This document shows positions 51,992 to 62,009 of a DNA stretch of 64,000 nucleotides, in pieces. This stretch comes from Mycobacterium parascrofulaceum ATCC BAA-614 (GTDB taxonomy: Bacteria; Actinomycetota; Actinomycetes; Mycobacteriales; Mycobacteriaceae), in contig NZ_GG770553.1 of the NCBI RefSeq assembly GCF_000164135.1, positions 1,777,530 to 1,841,529 on the forward strand, in the 5' to 3' direction. Each line of letters begins with the position of its first letter. Positions within the stretch are counted from its first letter, which is position 1. The notes beneath the pieces are model-generated. The model searched no databases and had not been told where the DNA came from. It saw nothing but the letters and a program-made list of their open reading frames with translations. The translations under genes and the position numbers were made by a program.

Positions 51992-53218
51992 GTGGAACTG
52001 CTTCGCGGGGCCTTACGCACGTACGCCTGGGGATCGCGTACCGCCATAGCGGAATTCACCGGACGCCCGGTTCCGGCCGCCCATCCGGAGGCCGAGCTCT
52101 GGTTCGGCGCGCACCCGGGCGACCCGGCCTGGCTGGAAACCGGCACCGGCGAGGTCTCGTTGCTCGACGCGCTGGTCGCCGACCCCGAGGGGCAGCTCGG
52201 CCCCGGGGCGCGCGCCCGGTTCGGTGACGTGCTGCCGTTTTTGGTCAAGGTGCTCGCGGCCGACGAGCCGCTGTCCCTGCAGGCCCATCCCAGCGCGGCG
52301 CAGGCCGCCGAGGGCTACCTGCGTGAGGAGCGGCTGGGCATCCCGCTGTCCTCCCCGGTGCGCAACTACCGCGACACCTCGCACAAACCCGAACTGCTGG
52401 TGGCCCTGCAGCCGTTCGAGGCGCTCGCCGGCTTCCGGCAGGCTTCCCGCACCGTCGAGCTGCTGCGGGCCCTGGCCGTGTCCGACCTCGACCCCTACAT
52501 CGAATTGCTCAACGACCAGTCCGACGCCGACGGCCTGCGGGCGCTGTTCACCACCTGGATCACCGCGCCGCAGCCCGACATCGACGCGCTGGTGCCCGCC
52601 GTGCTGGACGGCGCCATCGAGTACATCAGCTCCGGGGCAACGGAATTCGCCGGCGAGGCCAAGACGGTGCTCGAGCTCGGTGAGCGCTATCCGGGCGACG
52701 CCGGGGTGCTGGCGGCCCTGCTGCTCAACCGCATCATGCTCGCCCCGGGCGAGGCGATCTTCGTGTCGGCCGGCAGCCTGCACACCTATCTGCGCGGTTT
52801 CGCGGTGGAGGTGATGGCCAATTCCGACAACGTGTTACGCGGCGGCCTGACCCCCAAGCACGTCGATGTCCCCGAGCTGCTGCGGGTGCTGGACTTCACC
52901 CCGACCACCGAGGCCCAGGTGCGGCCGGCGGTCCGCCGCGAGGGCTTCGGCCTGATCTACGAGACCCCGGCCGACGAGTTCGCGGTCGCGCTGCTCGAGC
53001 TCGACGGCGATTACCTGGGGCACGAGGTCGACGCCTCGTGCAGCCACGAGGGTCCGCAGATCCTGCTGTGCACCGAGGGGTGCACGACCGTGCACGGCAA
53101 GTCCGGGTCGCTGACCCTGCGACGGGGGATGGCCGCCTGGGTGGCGGCCGACGACACCCCGATCCGGCTCGTCGCGCGCGAGCCCACCAAGCTGTTCAGG
53201 GCGACCGTGGGGCTGTGA
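51992..53218 (+). CDS. manA: ManA, mannose-6-phosphate isomerase
   Basis: A 408-residue type I isomerase, the length of Mtb ManA (Rv3255c). It converts fructose-6-phosphate to mannose-6-phosphate, the entry to mannose lipids. Metal ligands lie in LSLQAHPSAAQAAEGY and in YRDTSHKPELLVAL, with the catalytic region VMANSDNVLRGGLTPKHVDVPELLRVL. The N-terminus LRGALRTYAWGSRTAI is the family start. GTG 51992 lies 8 nt after the TobH stop. It ends the manB-TobH-manA operon. Confidence 0.96.
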   Translation: MELLRGALRTYAWGSRTAIAEFTGRPVPAAHPEAELWFGAHPGDPAWLETGTGEVSLLDALVADPEGQLGPGARARFGDVLPFLVKVLAADEPLSLQAHPSAAQAAEGYLREERLGIPLSSPVRNYRDTSHKPELLVALQPFEALAGFRQASRTVELLRALAVSDLDPYIELLNDQSDADGLRALFTTWITAPQPDIDALVPAVLDGAIEYISSGATEFAGEAKTVLELGERYPGDAGVLAALLLNRIMLAPGEAIFVSAGSLHTYLRGFAVEVMANSDNVLRGGLTPKHVDVPELLRVLDFTPTTEAQVRPAVRREGFGLIYETPADEFAVALLELDGDYLGHEVDASCSHEGPQILLCTEGCTTVHGKSGSLTLRRGMAAWVAADDTPIRLVAREPTKLFRATVGL

Positions 53219-53234
53219 CGGGGCGCCGGCGGTC

Positions 53235-54665
53235 TTATAGTGGCGACCCGCATCGCCCGGCTTCGCCGCGCTCGCGATCGCCACGGGCGGCCCGGCGGCG
53301 CTCGCCCAGCCACAGCCGCAGGTTGTGCGCCATGGCCCGGCCGACGATGCGCGGCGGCGGGATCATATAGAGGCTGTCCAGCAGCGAGAACCGGCGCAAA
53401 AACCATTCCGCCAGAACCGGATCCGTCTCGGCGGCCCCCAGGAATTGGTCGAAGAGCGCGCCGGACGGGCGCCACCACCAGGGGACGGGTCCCTTGGTGC
53501 CGGCGTGGTGAAAGGTGACGTCACCGATGGCGTTCATCATCCAGACGGGGAACGTGGTCTTGGCGGTGGCCCGGCTCAGGTCGGCGGCCAACTGGTCGTC
53601 GGGGCCCGCGAGCGCGCGCCGCAGGTGACCGGCCTGCAGGGACGTCATCGTCATGCCCTGCCCGAAGGTGGGGTTGAAGCTGGCAACGGCGTCGCCCAGG
53701 GGGACGATGCCGGCGGGGAAGCGGTCCAGCTTGTCGTAGCGGCGCCATCGGCTGGCCGGGAAGGCATGAAAGGCCGGGTCCCCCAAGGGTTCCGCCCGCG
53801 CCAGGGCGGTGCCGAAGTGGGCCGGGAGCAGCTCCCCGGCCAGCGTCAGCATCTCCGGGAAGGTGCGCGGGGGCTTGACGTTGGCCACCCCGAACGTGGT
53901 GAGCACCCACGTCCCGTCCTCGTAATAGAGCATGCCCAGCCCGAGCGACTTGTCGTGGGCGGCGCCGGCGACCACGACCTTCTCCTTGATCAAACCCTCG
54001 GGCATGCGGAACCGCTGGGTGGCGTAGTTGATGCCGATGTCGAGGAGGTCTTCCCGCGGCCGGTCGTATCCCCACTGCTCCAGCCACACCGGCAGCCGGG
54101 TGCCCCGCCCCGCCGCGTCGACGACCAGGTCCGCGGCGACGAATTCGGGGTCCCCGCCGGCGGCGCCGTCGGCGTCCAGCAGCACCCCGGTCACCCGCTG
54201 GCGCGCCGGGTCGAACCGCGGTTCGGTCACCGAGCGACGCGCCATCGTGACGTTGTCGGTGTCGCGCACGCGTTTGCGCAACTGCCACTCCAGGTGCGGA
54301 CGGCTGGGCACGTAGGCGGTGAATTCGTCGCGCAGGGTGTGGCCGGTGCCCAGCACGTGGCCCGCGGCGCCGAGGTGAATGCAGTCGGGCCGGTTCTCCA
54401 GCATGGGCACGCCGGCGGCCACCATGTCGTCGAGCAGTCCGGGGAACAGGCTCTCGAACTCCCTTGCGCCGCGGGCCATCAGCATGTGCAGGTGCCGGTC
54501 CTGCGGCACCGTCGCCCGGTTCGACGGCGTGCTCGGCAACTCGTCGCGTTCGTAGACGGTGACGCGGGCGTAGTGGTCCGAGAGCACCCGCGCGGCGCAC
54601 AGGCCGGCGATGCTGCCTCCGATGACCACCGCATGGTCCCTGGTGTTTGCTTTGGTGTCCGCCAT
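53235..54665 (-). CDS. FAD-binding oxidoreductase (Rv3254-like)
   Basis: A 476-residue flavoprotein with the class A monooxygenase/geranylgeranyl-reductase-like fold. It begins HAVVIGGSIAGLCAARVLSDHYARVTVYERDELP with the dinucleotide motif GGSIAG and the ribose-binding Glu. VVDAAGRGTRLPVWLEQWGY and GIVPLGDAVASFNPTFGQGMTMTSLQAG give the second FAD contact (GDA). The substrate is unknown. The ATG (54663-54665) follows a TACCCT box at 6 nt, and the gene diverges from the permease across 63 bp. The last 20 residues are arginine-rich. Matches Mtb Rv3254 in place and type. Confidence 0.92.
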   Translation of the reverse strand: MADTKANTRDHAVVIGGSIAGLCAARVLSDHYARVTVYERDELPSTPSNRATVPQDRHLHMLMARGAREFESLFPGLLDDMVAAGVPMLENRPDCIHLGAAGHVLGTGHTLRDEFTAYVPSRPHLEWQLRKRVRDTDNVTMARRSVTEPRFDPARQRVTGVLLDADGAAGGDPEFVAADLVVDAAGRGTRLPVWLEQWGYDRPREDLLDIGINYATQRFRMPEGLIKEKVVVAGAAHDKSLGLGMLYYEDGTWVLTTFGVANVKPPRTFPEMLTLAGELLPAHFGTALARAEPLGDPAFHAFPASRWRRYDKLDRFPAGIVPLGDAVASFNPTFGQGMTMTSLQAGHLRRALAGPDDQLAADLSRATAKTTFPVWMMNAIGDVTFHHAGTKGPVPWWWRPSGALFDQFLGAAETDPVLAEWFLRRFSLLDSLYMIPPPRIVGRAMAHNLRLWLGERRRAARGDRERGEAGRCGSPL

Positions 54666-54671
54666 TTCGGC

Positions 54672-54677
54672 AGGGTA
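54672..54677 (-). promoter_or_regulatory. Predicted -10 box, Rv3254-like gene (leaderless)
   Basis: TACCCT on the minus strand with a 6-nt spacer to the ATG at 54665. Confidence 0.5.
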
Positions 54678-54728
54678 CCCAGTACTGTGACGGACCAATG
54701 GGTCCCAGGAGATGGGAAAGGGCGACGG

Positions 54729-56240
54729 ATGGCCAACCGATGGCGGATGAAGTCGGTCGAACAATCGATCGCCGACACCGACGAACCGGACACCCGGCTC
54801 CGCAAGGACCTGACCTGGCTGGACCTCGTCGTGTTCGGGGTCGCGGTGGTGATCGGCGCCGGTATCTTCACGGTGACCGCGTCGACCACCGGCGACATCA
54901 CCGGCCCGGCCATCTGGATCTCGTTCGTGATCGCGGCGATCACCTGCGCGCTGGCGGCGCTGTGTTACGCCGAGTTCGCCTCGACGCTGCCGGTCGCGGG
55001 CAGCGCCTACACCTTCTCCTACGCCACCTTCGGGGAGTTCCTGGCCTGGATCATCGGCTGGAACCTGCTGCTGGAGCTGGCGATCGGCGCGGCGGTCGTG
55101 GCCAAGGGCTGGTCGAGCTACCTGGGCAACGTGTTCGGATTCGCCGGTGGCACAACCGAGCTCGGGTCGGTCAACCTGGACTGGGGCGCGCTGCTGATCG
55201 TGGCCGGGGTGGCGACCCTGATCGCGCTGGGCACCAAGCTGTCGTCGCGGTTTTCCGCGGTGATCACCGGCATCAAGGTGTCGGTGGTGCTGCTGGTGGT
55301 CGTCGTCGGGGCCTTCTACATCAAGGGCTCCAACTACTCGCCGTTCATTCCCAAGCCCGAGGCCGGGCATGAGGCCTCGGGCATCAACCAGTCGGTGCTG
55401 TCGCTGCTGACCGGGGCGCACAGCAGCCACTACGGCTGGTACGGCGTGCTGGCGGGCGCGTCGATCGTCTTCTTCGCCTTCATCGGGTTCGACATCGTCG
55501 CGACCATGGCCGAGGAGACCAAGCGGCCCCAGCGCGACGTCCCGCGGGGGATCCTGGCGTCGCTGGCGATCGTGACCGTGCTCTACGTGGCGGTCTCGGT
55601 GGTGCTGTCCGGGATGGTGTCCTACACCCAGCTCAAGACCGTGCCCGGCCACAAGCCGGCCAACCTCGCCACGGCGTTCACGGCCAACGGCATCCACTGG
55701 GCCAGCAAGATCATCGCGATCGGGGCGCTGGCCGGGTTGACCACCGTGGTGATGGTCCTGATGCTCGGCCAGTGCCGGGTCCTGTTCGCGATGGCGCGCG
55801 ACGGCCTGTTGCCGCGGCAGCTGGCGAAGACCGGCTCGCACGGCACCCCGGTCCGGATCACCGTGCTCGTCGCGATCGTGGTGGCCGCGACCGCGTCGGT
55901 GTTCCCGATCGCCAAGCTCGAGGAGATGGTCAACGTCGGAACGCTGTTCGCGTTCGTCCTGGTCTCGGCGGGCGTCATGGTGTTGCGCCGCACCCGGCCG
56001 GACCTGGAGCGCGGCTTCCGGGCGCCGTGGGTGCCGGTGTTGCCGATCGCCTCGATCTGCGCGTGCGTGTGGCTGATGGTCAACCTCACGGCGCTGACCT
56101 GGGTGCGATTCGCGGTGTGGCTGGTCGTCGGGACCGCGATCTACGTCGGCTACGGGTACCGGCACTCCGTGCAGGGCCGCCGGGACGCCGGGCATCCCGA
56201 TAAAGAACCCGACCCCGACGCGACGTCCGCGGCGGCGTAG
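54729..56240 (+). CDS. Cationic amino-acid permease, APC family (Rv3253c-like)
   Basis: A 503-residue transporter with about 12-14 membrane helices, matching Mtb Rv3253c. The first helix carries the APC signature VIGAGIFTVTASTTGDITGPA (broken helix for substrate), and FFAFIGFDIVATMAEETKRPQRDVPRGI is the conserved loop of cationic amino-acid transporters. TM10-11 follow with MARDGLLPRQLAKTGSHGTPV. It probably imports amino acids by proton coupling; which ones is not shown. ATG 54729 has GGGAAAGG upstream. A 277-bp gap follows before alkB. Confidence 0.92.
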   Translation: MANRWRMKSVEQSIADTDEPDTRLRKDLTWLDLVVFGVAVVIGAGIFTVTASTTGDITGPAIWISFVIAAITCALAALCYAEFASTLPVAGSAYTFSYATFGEFLAWIIGWNLLLELAIGAAVVAKGWSSYLGNVFGFAGGTTELGSVNLDWGALLIVAGVATLIALGTKLSSRFSAVITGIKVSVVLLVVVVGAFYIKGSNYSPFIPKPEAGHEASGINQSVLSLLTGAHSSHYGWYGVLAGASIVFFAFIGFDIVATMAEETKRPQRDVPRGILASLAIVTVLYVAVSVVLSGMVSYTQLKTVPGHKPANLATAFTANGIHWASKIIAIGALAGLTTVVMVLMLGQCRVLFAMARDGLLPRQLAKTGSHGTPVRITVLVAIVVAATASVFPIAKLEEMVNVGTLFAFVLVSAGVMVLRRTRPDLERGFRAPWVPVLPIASICACVWLMVNLTALTWVRFAVWLVVGTAIYVGYGYRHSVQGRRDAGHPDKEPDPDATSAAA

Positions 56241-56444
56241 GCCGACCGGCTCGCGGGAGTTCAGCCCGTCCACCATGCGCGTGGGCTTTGCGCGTGCGCG
56301 CGCGGCTTTCGCGGTGCATCGTGGGCGGAAAACGGGCCGGATCCGCGCCCTGACCGCACATTCAATGCCGTAGGCGCACACCCAGCGGCGGAACTGCGCC
56401 CGCATCCGCCGCTCGGCTCGATGGCTTTACAAATGTATGTTGTA

Positions 56445-56454
56445 TGTCTAGACA
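56445..56454. promoter_or_regulatory. Palindrome TGTCTAGACA upstream of alkB, candidate operator
   Basis: A perfect 10-bp palindrome centred on CTAG lies 64 nt before the alkB ATG, in an unusually AT-rich stretch (56425-56490) of the 277-bp intergenic region. The TetR-type regulator at the end of this operon (AlkX) is known to repress alkB operons in mycobacteria, so this is a candidate site. The exact AlkX motif is not known to me. Confidence 0.45.
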
Positions 56455-56517
56455 AGAGACGCAAATGGCGATATTGTCAATCTTCAAGGTGGCGTGACTC
56501 ACAAGGAGGTTTGGCAT

Positions 56518-57759
56518 ATGACCACACTCGAACCGCAGGTGACCCCGGAAGCGTCCGACCCGCCCGCGTGGCGGGACAAGAAGCGGCACCTCTGGCTGAT
56601 GGGGCTGATCGCCCCGACGGCGCTGTTCGTGGTGCTGCCGCTGGTCTGGGCGATGAACTCACTCGGCTGGCAGACCGGCTCGCAGGCGCTGCTGTGGATC
56701 GGCCCGATCCTGGTCTACGTCTTGCTGCCGATCCTGGACCTGCGCTTCGGGCCCGACGGGCAGAACCCGCCCGACGAGGTGATGGAGCAACTGGAGAACG
56801 ACAAGTATTACCGCTACTGCACCTACATCTTCATTCCGTTCCAGTACCTCAGCGTGGTGTTCGGCGCCTACCTGTTCACCGCCTCGAACCTGAGCTGGCT
56901 CGGCTACGACGGCGCCCTGGGCTGGGCGGGCAAGCTGGGTGTCGCCCTGTCGGTCGGTGTGCTCGGCGGCGTCGGCATCAACACCGCCCACGAGATGGGA
57001 CACAAGAAGGACGCGCTGGAGCGGTGGCTGTCCAAGATCACGCTGGCGCAGACCTGCTACGGCCACTTCTACATCGAGCACAACCGCGGCCACCATGTCC
57101 GGGTGTCCACGCCGGAAGACCCCGCGTCGGCCCGCTTCGGCGAGACCTTCTGGGAGTTCCTGCCGCGCAGCGTCTTCGGCAGCCTGCGCTCGTCGCTGCG
57201 GCTGGAGGCCCAGCGCATCCGCCGGCAGGGCGCCAGCCCCTGGAACCCCAAGACCTACCTGTCCAACGACGTGCTCAACGCGTGGCTGATGTCGGTCGTG
57301 CTGTGGGGCGCGCTGATCGCGGTCTTCGGCCCGGCGCTCATCCCGTTCGTGATCATCCAGGCCGTCTTCGGCTTCAGCCTGCTGGAGTCCGTCAACTACC
57401 TGGAGCACTACGGGCTGCTGCGGCAGCGCAACGCCAACGGCCGCTACGAGCGTTGCGCGCCGGTGCACAGCTGGAACTCCGACCATGTCGTCACCAACCT
57501 GTTCCTGTACCACCTGCAGCGGCACAGCGACCACCACGCCAACCCGACCCGGCGCTACCAGACGCTGCGCAGCATGGCGGGGGCGCCGAACCTGCCCAGC
57601 GGGTACGCGTCGATGATCTCGCTGACGTACGTCCCGCCGCTGTGGCGCAAGGTGATGGACCACCGGGTGCTGGAGCACTACGACGGCGACATCACCCGGG
57701 TCAACATCCACCCGCGGGTGCGCGAGCGGGTGCTGGCGCGCTACGGGGTGCCCGCGTGA
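56518..57759 (+). CDS. alkB: AlkB, membrane alkane 1-monooxygenase
   Basis: A 413-residue non-haem di-iron alkane hydroxylase. Helices at about 33-55, 57-78, 100-125 and 140-160 are followed by the His boxes HEMGH (158-162), EHNRGHH, and HSDHH, with the NYLEHYGL segment of the alkane group. It hydroxylates n-alkanes at the terminal carbon using electrons from rubredoxin. ATG 56518 follows the strong ribosome site AAGGAGG. The stop overlaps rubA as GTGA. It is the first gene of alkB-rubA-rubB-alkX, matching Rv3252c-Rv3249c. Confidence 0.97.
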   Translation: MTTLEPQVTPEASDPPAWRDKKRHLWLMGLIAPTALFVVLPLVWAMNSLGWQTGSQALLWIGPILVYVLLPILDLRFGPDGQNPPDEVMEQLENDKYYRYCTYIFIPFQYLSVVFGAYLFTASNLSWLGYDGALGWAGKLGVALSVGVLGGVGINTAHEMGHKKDALERWLSKITLAQTCYGHFYIEHNRGHHVRVSTPEDPASARFGETFWEFLPRSVFGSLRSSLRLEAQRIRRQGASPWNPKTYLSNDVLNAWLMSVVLWGALIAVFGPALIPFVIIQAVFGFSLLESVNYLEHYGLLRQRNANGRYERCAPVHSWNSDHVVTNLFLYHLQRHSDHHANPTRRYQTLRSMAGAPNLPSGYASMISLTYVPPLWRKVMDHRVLEHYDGDITRVNIHPRVRERVLARYGVPA

Positions 57760-57983
57760 GCGCCTACCGCTGCCCGGGCTGCGACTACGTCTACGACGAA
57801 GCGAATGGCGCCCCGCGGGAAGGCTTTCCCGCGGGCACGCCATTCGCCGACATCCCCGACGACTGGTGCTGCCCCGATTGCGCGGTGCGCGAGAAGGCCG
57901 ATTTCGAAGGGACGTCCGGCGACGATGCAGCCGCGCAAGCGGGTGAGGAGAAGCCGGACAATTGGATAGGAGTGAAACAGTGA
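57756..57983 (+). CDS. rubA: RubA, rubredoxin
   Basis: A 75-residue rubredoxin. Cys6 and Cys9 (CPGC) and Cys39 and Cys42 (CPDC) hold one iron; [27 protein letters not shown] is the rubredoxin fold. It passes electrons to AlkB. The C-terminal tail of about 25 residues ([21 protein letters not shown]) makes it longer than Mtb RubA (55 residues as I recall). GTG 57756 overlaps the alkB stop and its stop overlaps rubB. Confidence 0.95.
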   Translation: MSAYRCPGCDYVYDEANGAPREGFPAGTPFADIPDDWCCPDCAVREKADFEGTSGDDAAAQAGEEKPDNWIGVKQ

Positions 57984-58162
57984 GCGACTACAAGCTTTTC
58001 GTCTGCGTGCAGTGCGGATTCGAATACGACGAGGCCAAGGGCTGGCCGGAGGACGGCATCGCGCCCGGGACCCGGTGGGACGACATCCCCGAGGACTGGA
58101 GCTGCCCGGACTGCGGGGCGGCGAAGTCCGACTTCGAGATGGTCGAGATCGCTCGTTCGTGA
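57980..58162 (+). CDS. rubB: RubB, rubredoxin
   Basis: A 60-residue rubredoxin with Cys9, Cys12, Cys42 and Cys45 and the conserved [31 protein letters not shown]. Two rubredoxins next to one AlkB are typical of actinobacterial alkane operons, where AlkG1- and AlkG2-like forms differ in efficiency. GTG 57980 has AGGAGTG upstream inside rubA. The stop overlaps the regulator start as GTGA. Confidence 0.95.
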   Translation: MSDYKLFVCVQCGFEYDEAKGWPEDGIAPGTRWDDIPEDWSCPDCGAAKSDFEMVEIARS

Positions 58163-58842
58163 CCGACACGAACATGGTTGACACGAACATGGTTGAAGGG
58201 GCGGCGGTCCTCGCGAAACCGGCTATTGTCGCGCCTGTGAAGCGGATGCCGTACCCCGAGGCGTCGCGCGTCCTGCTGCGCGACTCGGTGCTGGACGCGA
58301 TGCGGGAGCTGCTCCTGACCCGCGACTGGTCCGCCGTCACGCTGTCGGACGTGGCCCGCGCCGCGGGCATCAGCCGGCAGACCATCTACAACGAGTTCGG
58401 CTCGCGGCAAGGCCTGGCGCAGGGGTACGCCCTGCGCCTGGCCGACCGGCTGGTCGATGCCGTCCAGGCCGCCATCGACGCCAACGTCGGCAACATCTAC
58501 GAGGCGTTCCTGCAGGGCTTTCGGGCGTTCTTCGCGGAGTCCGCGGCCGACCCGCTGGTGATCTCCCTGCTGACCGGCGTCGCCAAGCCCGACCTGCTGC
58601 AGATCATCACCACCGACAGCGGCCCCATCATCACCCGGGCGTCCGGCCGGCTGAGCGCGGCGTTCACCAACAGCTGGGTGGCCACCAGTGACGAGGACGC
58701 CGGCGTGCTGGCGCGGGCGATCGTGCGGCTGGCGATGAGCTACGTGTCGATGCCCCCCGAGGCCGACCACGACGTGGCGGCGGACCTGGCGCGCCTGATG
58801 ACGCCGTTCGCCGAGCGGCACGGCGTCGTCAACGTCCCCTGA
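58159..58842 (+). CDS. alkX: AlkX, TetR-family regulator of the alkane operon
   Basis: A 227-residue TetR regulator. The helix-turn-helix is [34 protein letters not shown] (about 55-88). The C-terminal domain is helical and binds an effector, probably a lipid or alkane product. The GTG at 58159 overlaps rubB. A perfect 15-nt tandem repeat (58165-58194) encodes DTNMV twice in the first residues, and ATGs within each unit give alternative starts (217-residue form from 58189). Mtb AlkX (Rv3249c) has 211 residues as I recall, so a downstream start is possible. It ends an operon that also holds its likely target genes. Confidence 0.92.
   Translation: MTDTNMVDTNMVEGAAVLAKPAIVAPVKRMPYPEASRVLLRDSVLDAMRELLLTRDWSAVTLSDVARAAGISRQTIYNEFGSRQGLAQGYALRLADRLVDAVQAAIDANVGNIYEAFLQGFRAFFAESAADPLVISLLTGVAKPDLLQIITTDSGPIITRASGRLSAAFTNSWVATSDEDAGVLARAIVRLAMSYVSMPPEADHDVAADLARLMTPFAERHGVVNVP
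58165..58194 (+). repeat. Perfect 2 x 15-nt tandem repeat at the alkX start
   Basis: GACACGAACATGGTT occurs twice without a gap. Each copy contains an in-frame ATG, so copy number would change the number of possible start codons without shifting the frame. Confidence 0.85.
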
Positions 58843-58952
58843 CGGTCCCCTGACGCCAGCCGGCGCCCGAGCCGCCGACTACAGTGGCGTCAGAGCGCAT
58901 ACCTAAGCTAAGTAATCCTCTTCGAACCTAAGCCGCAGAAGGAATGAGATTT

Positions 58953-60425
<1,473 letters not shown>

Positions 60426-60441
60426 GCGGCCCAGGCCCGAA

Positions 60442-60486
60442 TGTCACGCCAGCGTGGCGTTCGGCGTCGAGTGTCACGCCAGCGTG
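60442..60486 (+). repeat. Two direct copies of TGTCACGCCAGCGTG between sahH and tmk
   Basis: Identical 15-bp copies lie at 60442-60456 and 60472-60486, 30 bp apart. They share the palindromic core of the inverted repeat at 43055-43112. Immediately after, CCCGC-AA-GCGGG (60490-60501) and GAGGTGCCCCCAG form another GC-rich hairpin-like motif that I associate with dispersed mycobacterial intergenic sequence. They may help end sahH transcription. Confidence 0.8.
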
Positions 60487-60527
60487 TCCCCCGCAAGCGG
60501 GAGGTGCCCCCAGTTCGGTGGCGGGCT

Positions 60528-60533
60528 TAGGCT
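60528..60533 (+). promoter_or_regulatory. Predicted -10 box, tmk (leaderless)
   Basis: TAGGCT with a 6-nt spacer to the tmk GTG at 60540. Confidence 0.55.
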
Positions 60534-60539
60534 GGCGCC

Positions 60540-61229
60540 GTGCTGATCGCGATCGAAGGGGTCGACGGCGCGGGCAAGCGGACCCTGTCGGAGGGGCTGC
60601 GCAAGGCCTTCGAGGCGGCCGGGAAGTCCGTGGCGATCGTGGGCTTCCCCCGCTACGGCAAATCGGTGACCGCCGACGTCGCGGCCGAGGCCCTGCACGG
60701 CCGGCACGGTGACCTGGCGGCGTCGGTGTACGCGATGGCGATGCTGTTCGCGCTCGACCGGGCGGGGGCCGTCGAGGACATCGAGGCGCTGCGCCGCGAC
60801 CACGACGTGGTGATCCTGGATCGCTACGTCGCGTCCAACGCGGCCTACAGCGCCGCGCGGCTGCACGAGGGCGCGGGCGGGGCGGCGGCCGCCTGGGTGC
60901 TCGAGTTCGAGTACCGGCGGTTGCGGCTGCCCGCGCCCGACTGGCAGGTGCTGCTCGCGGTGCCGGCCGATCTGGCCGGCCAGCGCGCCCGGAGCCGGGC
61001 GGAGTCGGACCCGGGACGGGCGCGGGACAGCTACGAACGCGACGACGAGCTGCAGCTGCGCACCGGCGCGGTGTACGCGGAGCTGGCGGCCGCCGGTTGG
61101 GGCGGGCCCTGGCTGGTGGCCGACGCGGACGTCGATCCGGGCCGGCTGGCCGCCACCCTCGTCGGCGCCAAAGACGTCCCCGCAACGGCCCGGGAGGGCC
61201 CCCCGGGGGCGCCGGGCGACGGAATTTGA
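60540..61229 (+). CDS. tmk: Tmk, thymidylate kinase
   Basis: A 229-residue TMP kinase (Mtb 214) that makes dTDP for DNA synthesis. The P-loop is EGVDGAGKRTL (residues 6-16), followed by VGFPRYGKSVT with the DR-partner helix, the base-binding VILDRYVASNAAYSAARL and the LID region QRARSRAESDPGRARDSYERD. The C-terminal extension (PATAREGPPGAPGDGI) adds about 15 residues and is probably flexible. GTG 60540 follows the TAGGCT box. mtrA begins 80 nt after the stop. Confidence 0.95.
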   Translation: MLIAIEGVDGAGKRTLSEGLRKAFEAAGKSVAIVGFPRYGKSVTADVAAEALHGRHGDLAASVYAMAMLFALDRAGAVEDIEALRRDHDVVILDRYVASNAAYSAARLHEGAGGAAAAWVLEFEYRRLRLPAPDWQVLLAVPADLAGQRARSRAESDPGRARDSYERDDELQLRTGAVYAELAAAGWGGPWLVADADVDPGRLAATLVGAKDVPATAREGPPGAPGDGI

Positions 61230-61309
61230 CCGATTTTGCATCCATATTTGCGGCTCGGCGCAAGAAACGCCCGTGTGGCGCGCCAGTTTTGTCCCGTTCT
61301 GGTGACACC

Positions 61310-61996
61310 ATGGACTCCATGAGGCAAAGGATTTTGGTCGTCGATGACGACGCTTCGCTGGCCGAGATGCTCACCATCGTGTTGCGTGGGGAGGGTTTCG
61401 ACACCGCGGTCATCGGTGACGGGACCCAGGCCCTGACTGCGGTGCGCGAACTGCGCCCCGACTTGGTACTCCTGGACCTGATGTTGCCCGGCATGAACGG
61501 CATCGACGTCTGTCGCGTGCTGCGCGCCGATTCGGGCGTCCCGATCGTGATGCTGACGGCCAAGACCGACACCGTGGACGTGGTGCTCGGCCTGGAGTCG
61601 GGCGCCGACGACTACATCATGAAGCCGTTCAAGCCCAAGGAGCTGGTGGCCCGGGTGCGGGCGCGGCTGCGGCGCAACGACGACGAGCCGGCCGAGATGC
61701 TCTCGATCGCCGACGTCGAGATCGACGTGCCGGCCCACAAGGTCACCCGCAACGGCGAGCAGATCTCCCTGACACCGCTGGAATTCGACCTGCTGGTCGC
61801 GTTGGCGCGCAAACCGCGGCAGGTGTTTACTCGTGATGTGCTGCTCGAACAGGTGTGGGGCTACCGGCACCCGGCGGATACCCGTCTGGTGAACGTGCAC
61901 GTCCAGCGTCTGCGGGCCAAGGTTGAGAAAGACCCTGAGAACCCGACCGTGGTATTGACCGTTCGAGGAGTGGGTTACAAGGCCGGACCTCCGTGA
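61310..61996 (+). CDS. mtrA: MtrA, essential response regulator
   Basis: A 228-residue OmpR/PhoB-type regulator, nearly identical to Mtb MtrA (Rv3246c). The receiver has DDD (12-14), phospho-acceptor Asp56 in LVLLDLMLPGMNG, and Lys in YIMKPFKPKELVARV. The winged-helix domain (about 130-228) has ISLTPLEFDLLVALARKPRQVFTRDVLLEQVWGYRHPADTRLVNVHVQRLRAKVE. MtrA controls cell-division, septation and wall-hydrolase genes, and binds oriC-related sites. ATG 61310 matches MDTMRQRIL. It is followed by mtrB after 13 nt. Confidence 0.98.
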   Translation: MDSMRQRILVVDDDASLAEMLTIVLRGEGFDTAVIGDGTQALTAVRELRPDLVLLDLMLPGMNGIDVCRVLRADSGVPIVMLTAKTDTVDVVLGLESGADDYIMKPFKPKELVARVRARLRRNDDEPAEMLSIADVEIDVPAHKVTRNGEQISLTPLEFDLLVALARKPRQVFTRDVLLEQVWGYRHPADTRLVNVHVQRLRAKVEKDPENPTVVLTVRGVGYKAGPP

Positions 61997-62009
61997 CCGG
62001 ACGGTGTAG

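Noticed and set aside
54666..56405. Minus-strand frame continuing upstream of the FAD oxidoreductase
   Set aside because: It is a His/Arg/Asp-rich shadow of the permease gene. The leaderless ATG at 54665 is the natural start.
58843..58952. S-adenosylhomocysteine riboswitch before sahH
   Set aside because: No SAH-riboswitch-like pairing could be recognised in the 110-nt leader.
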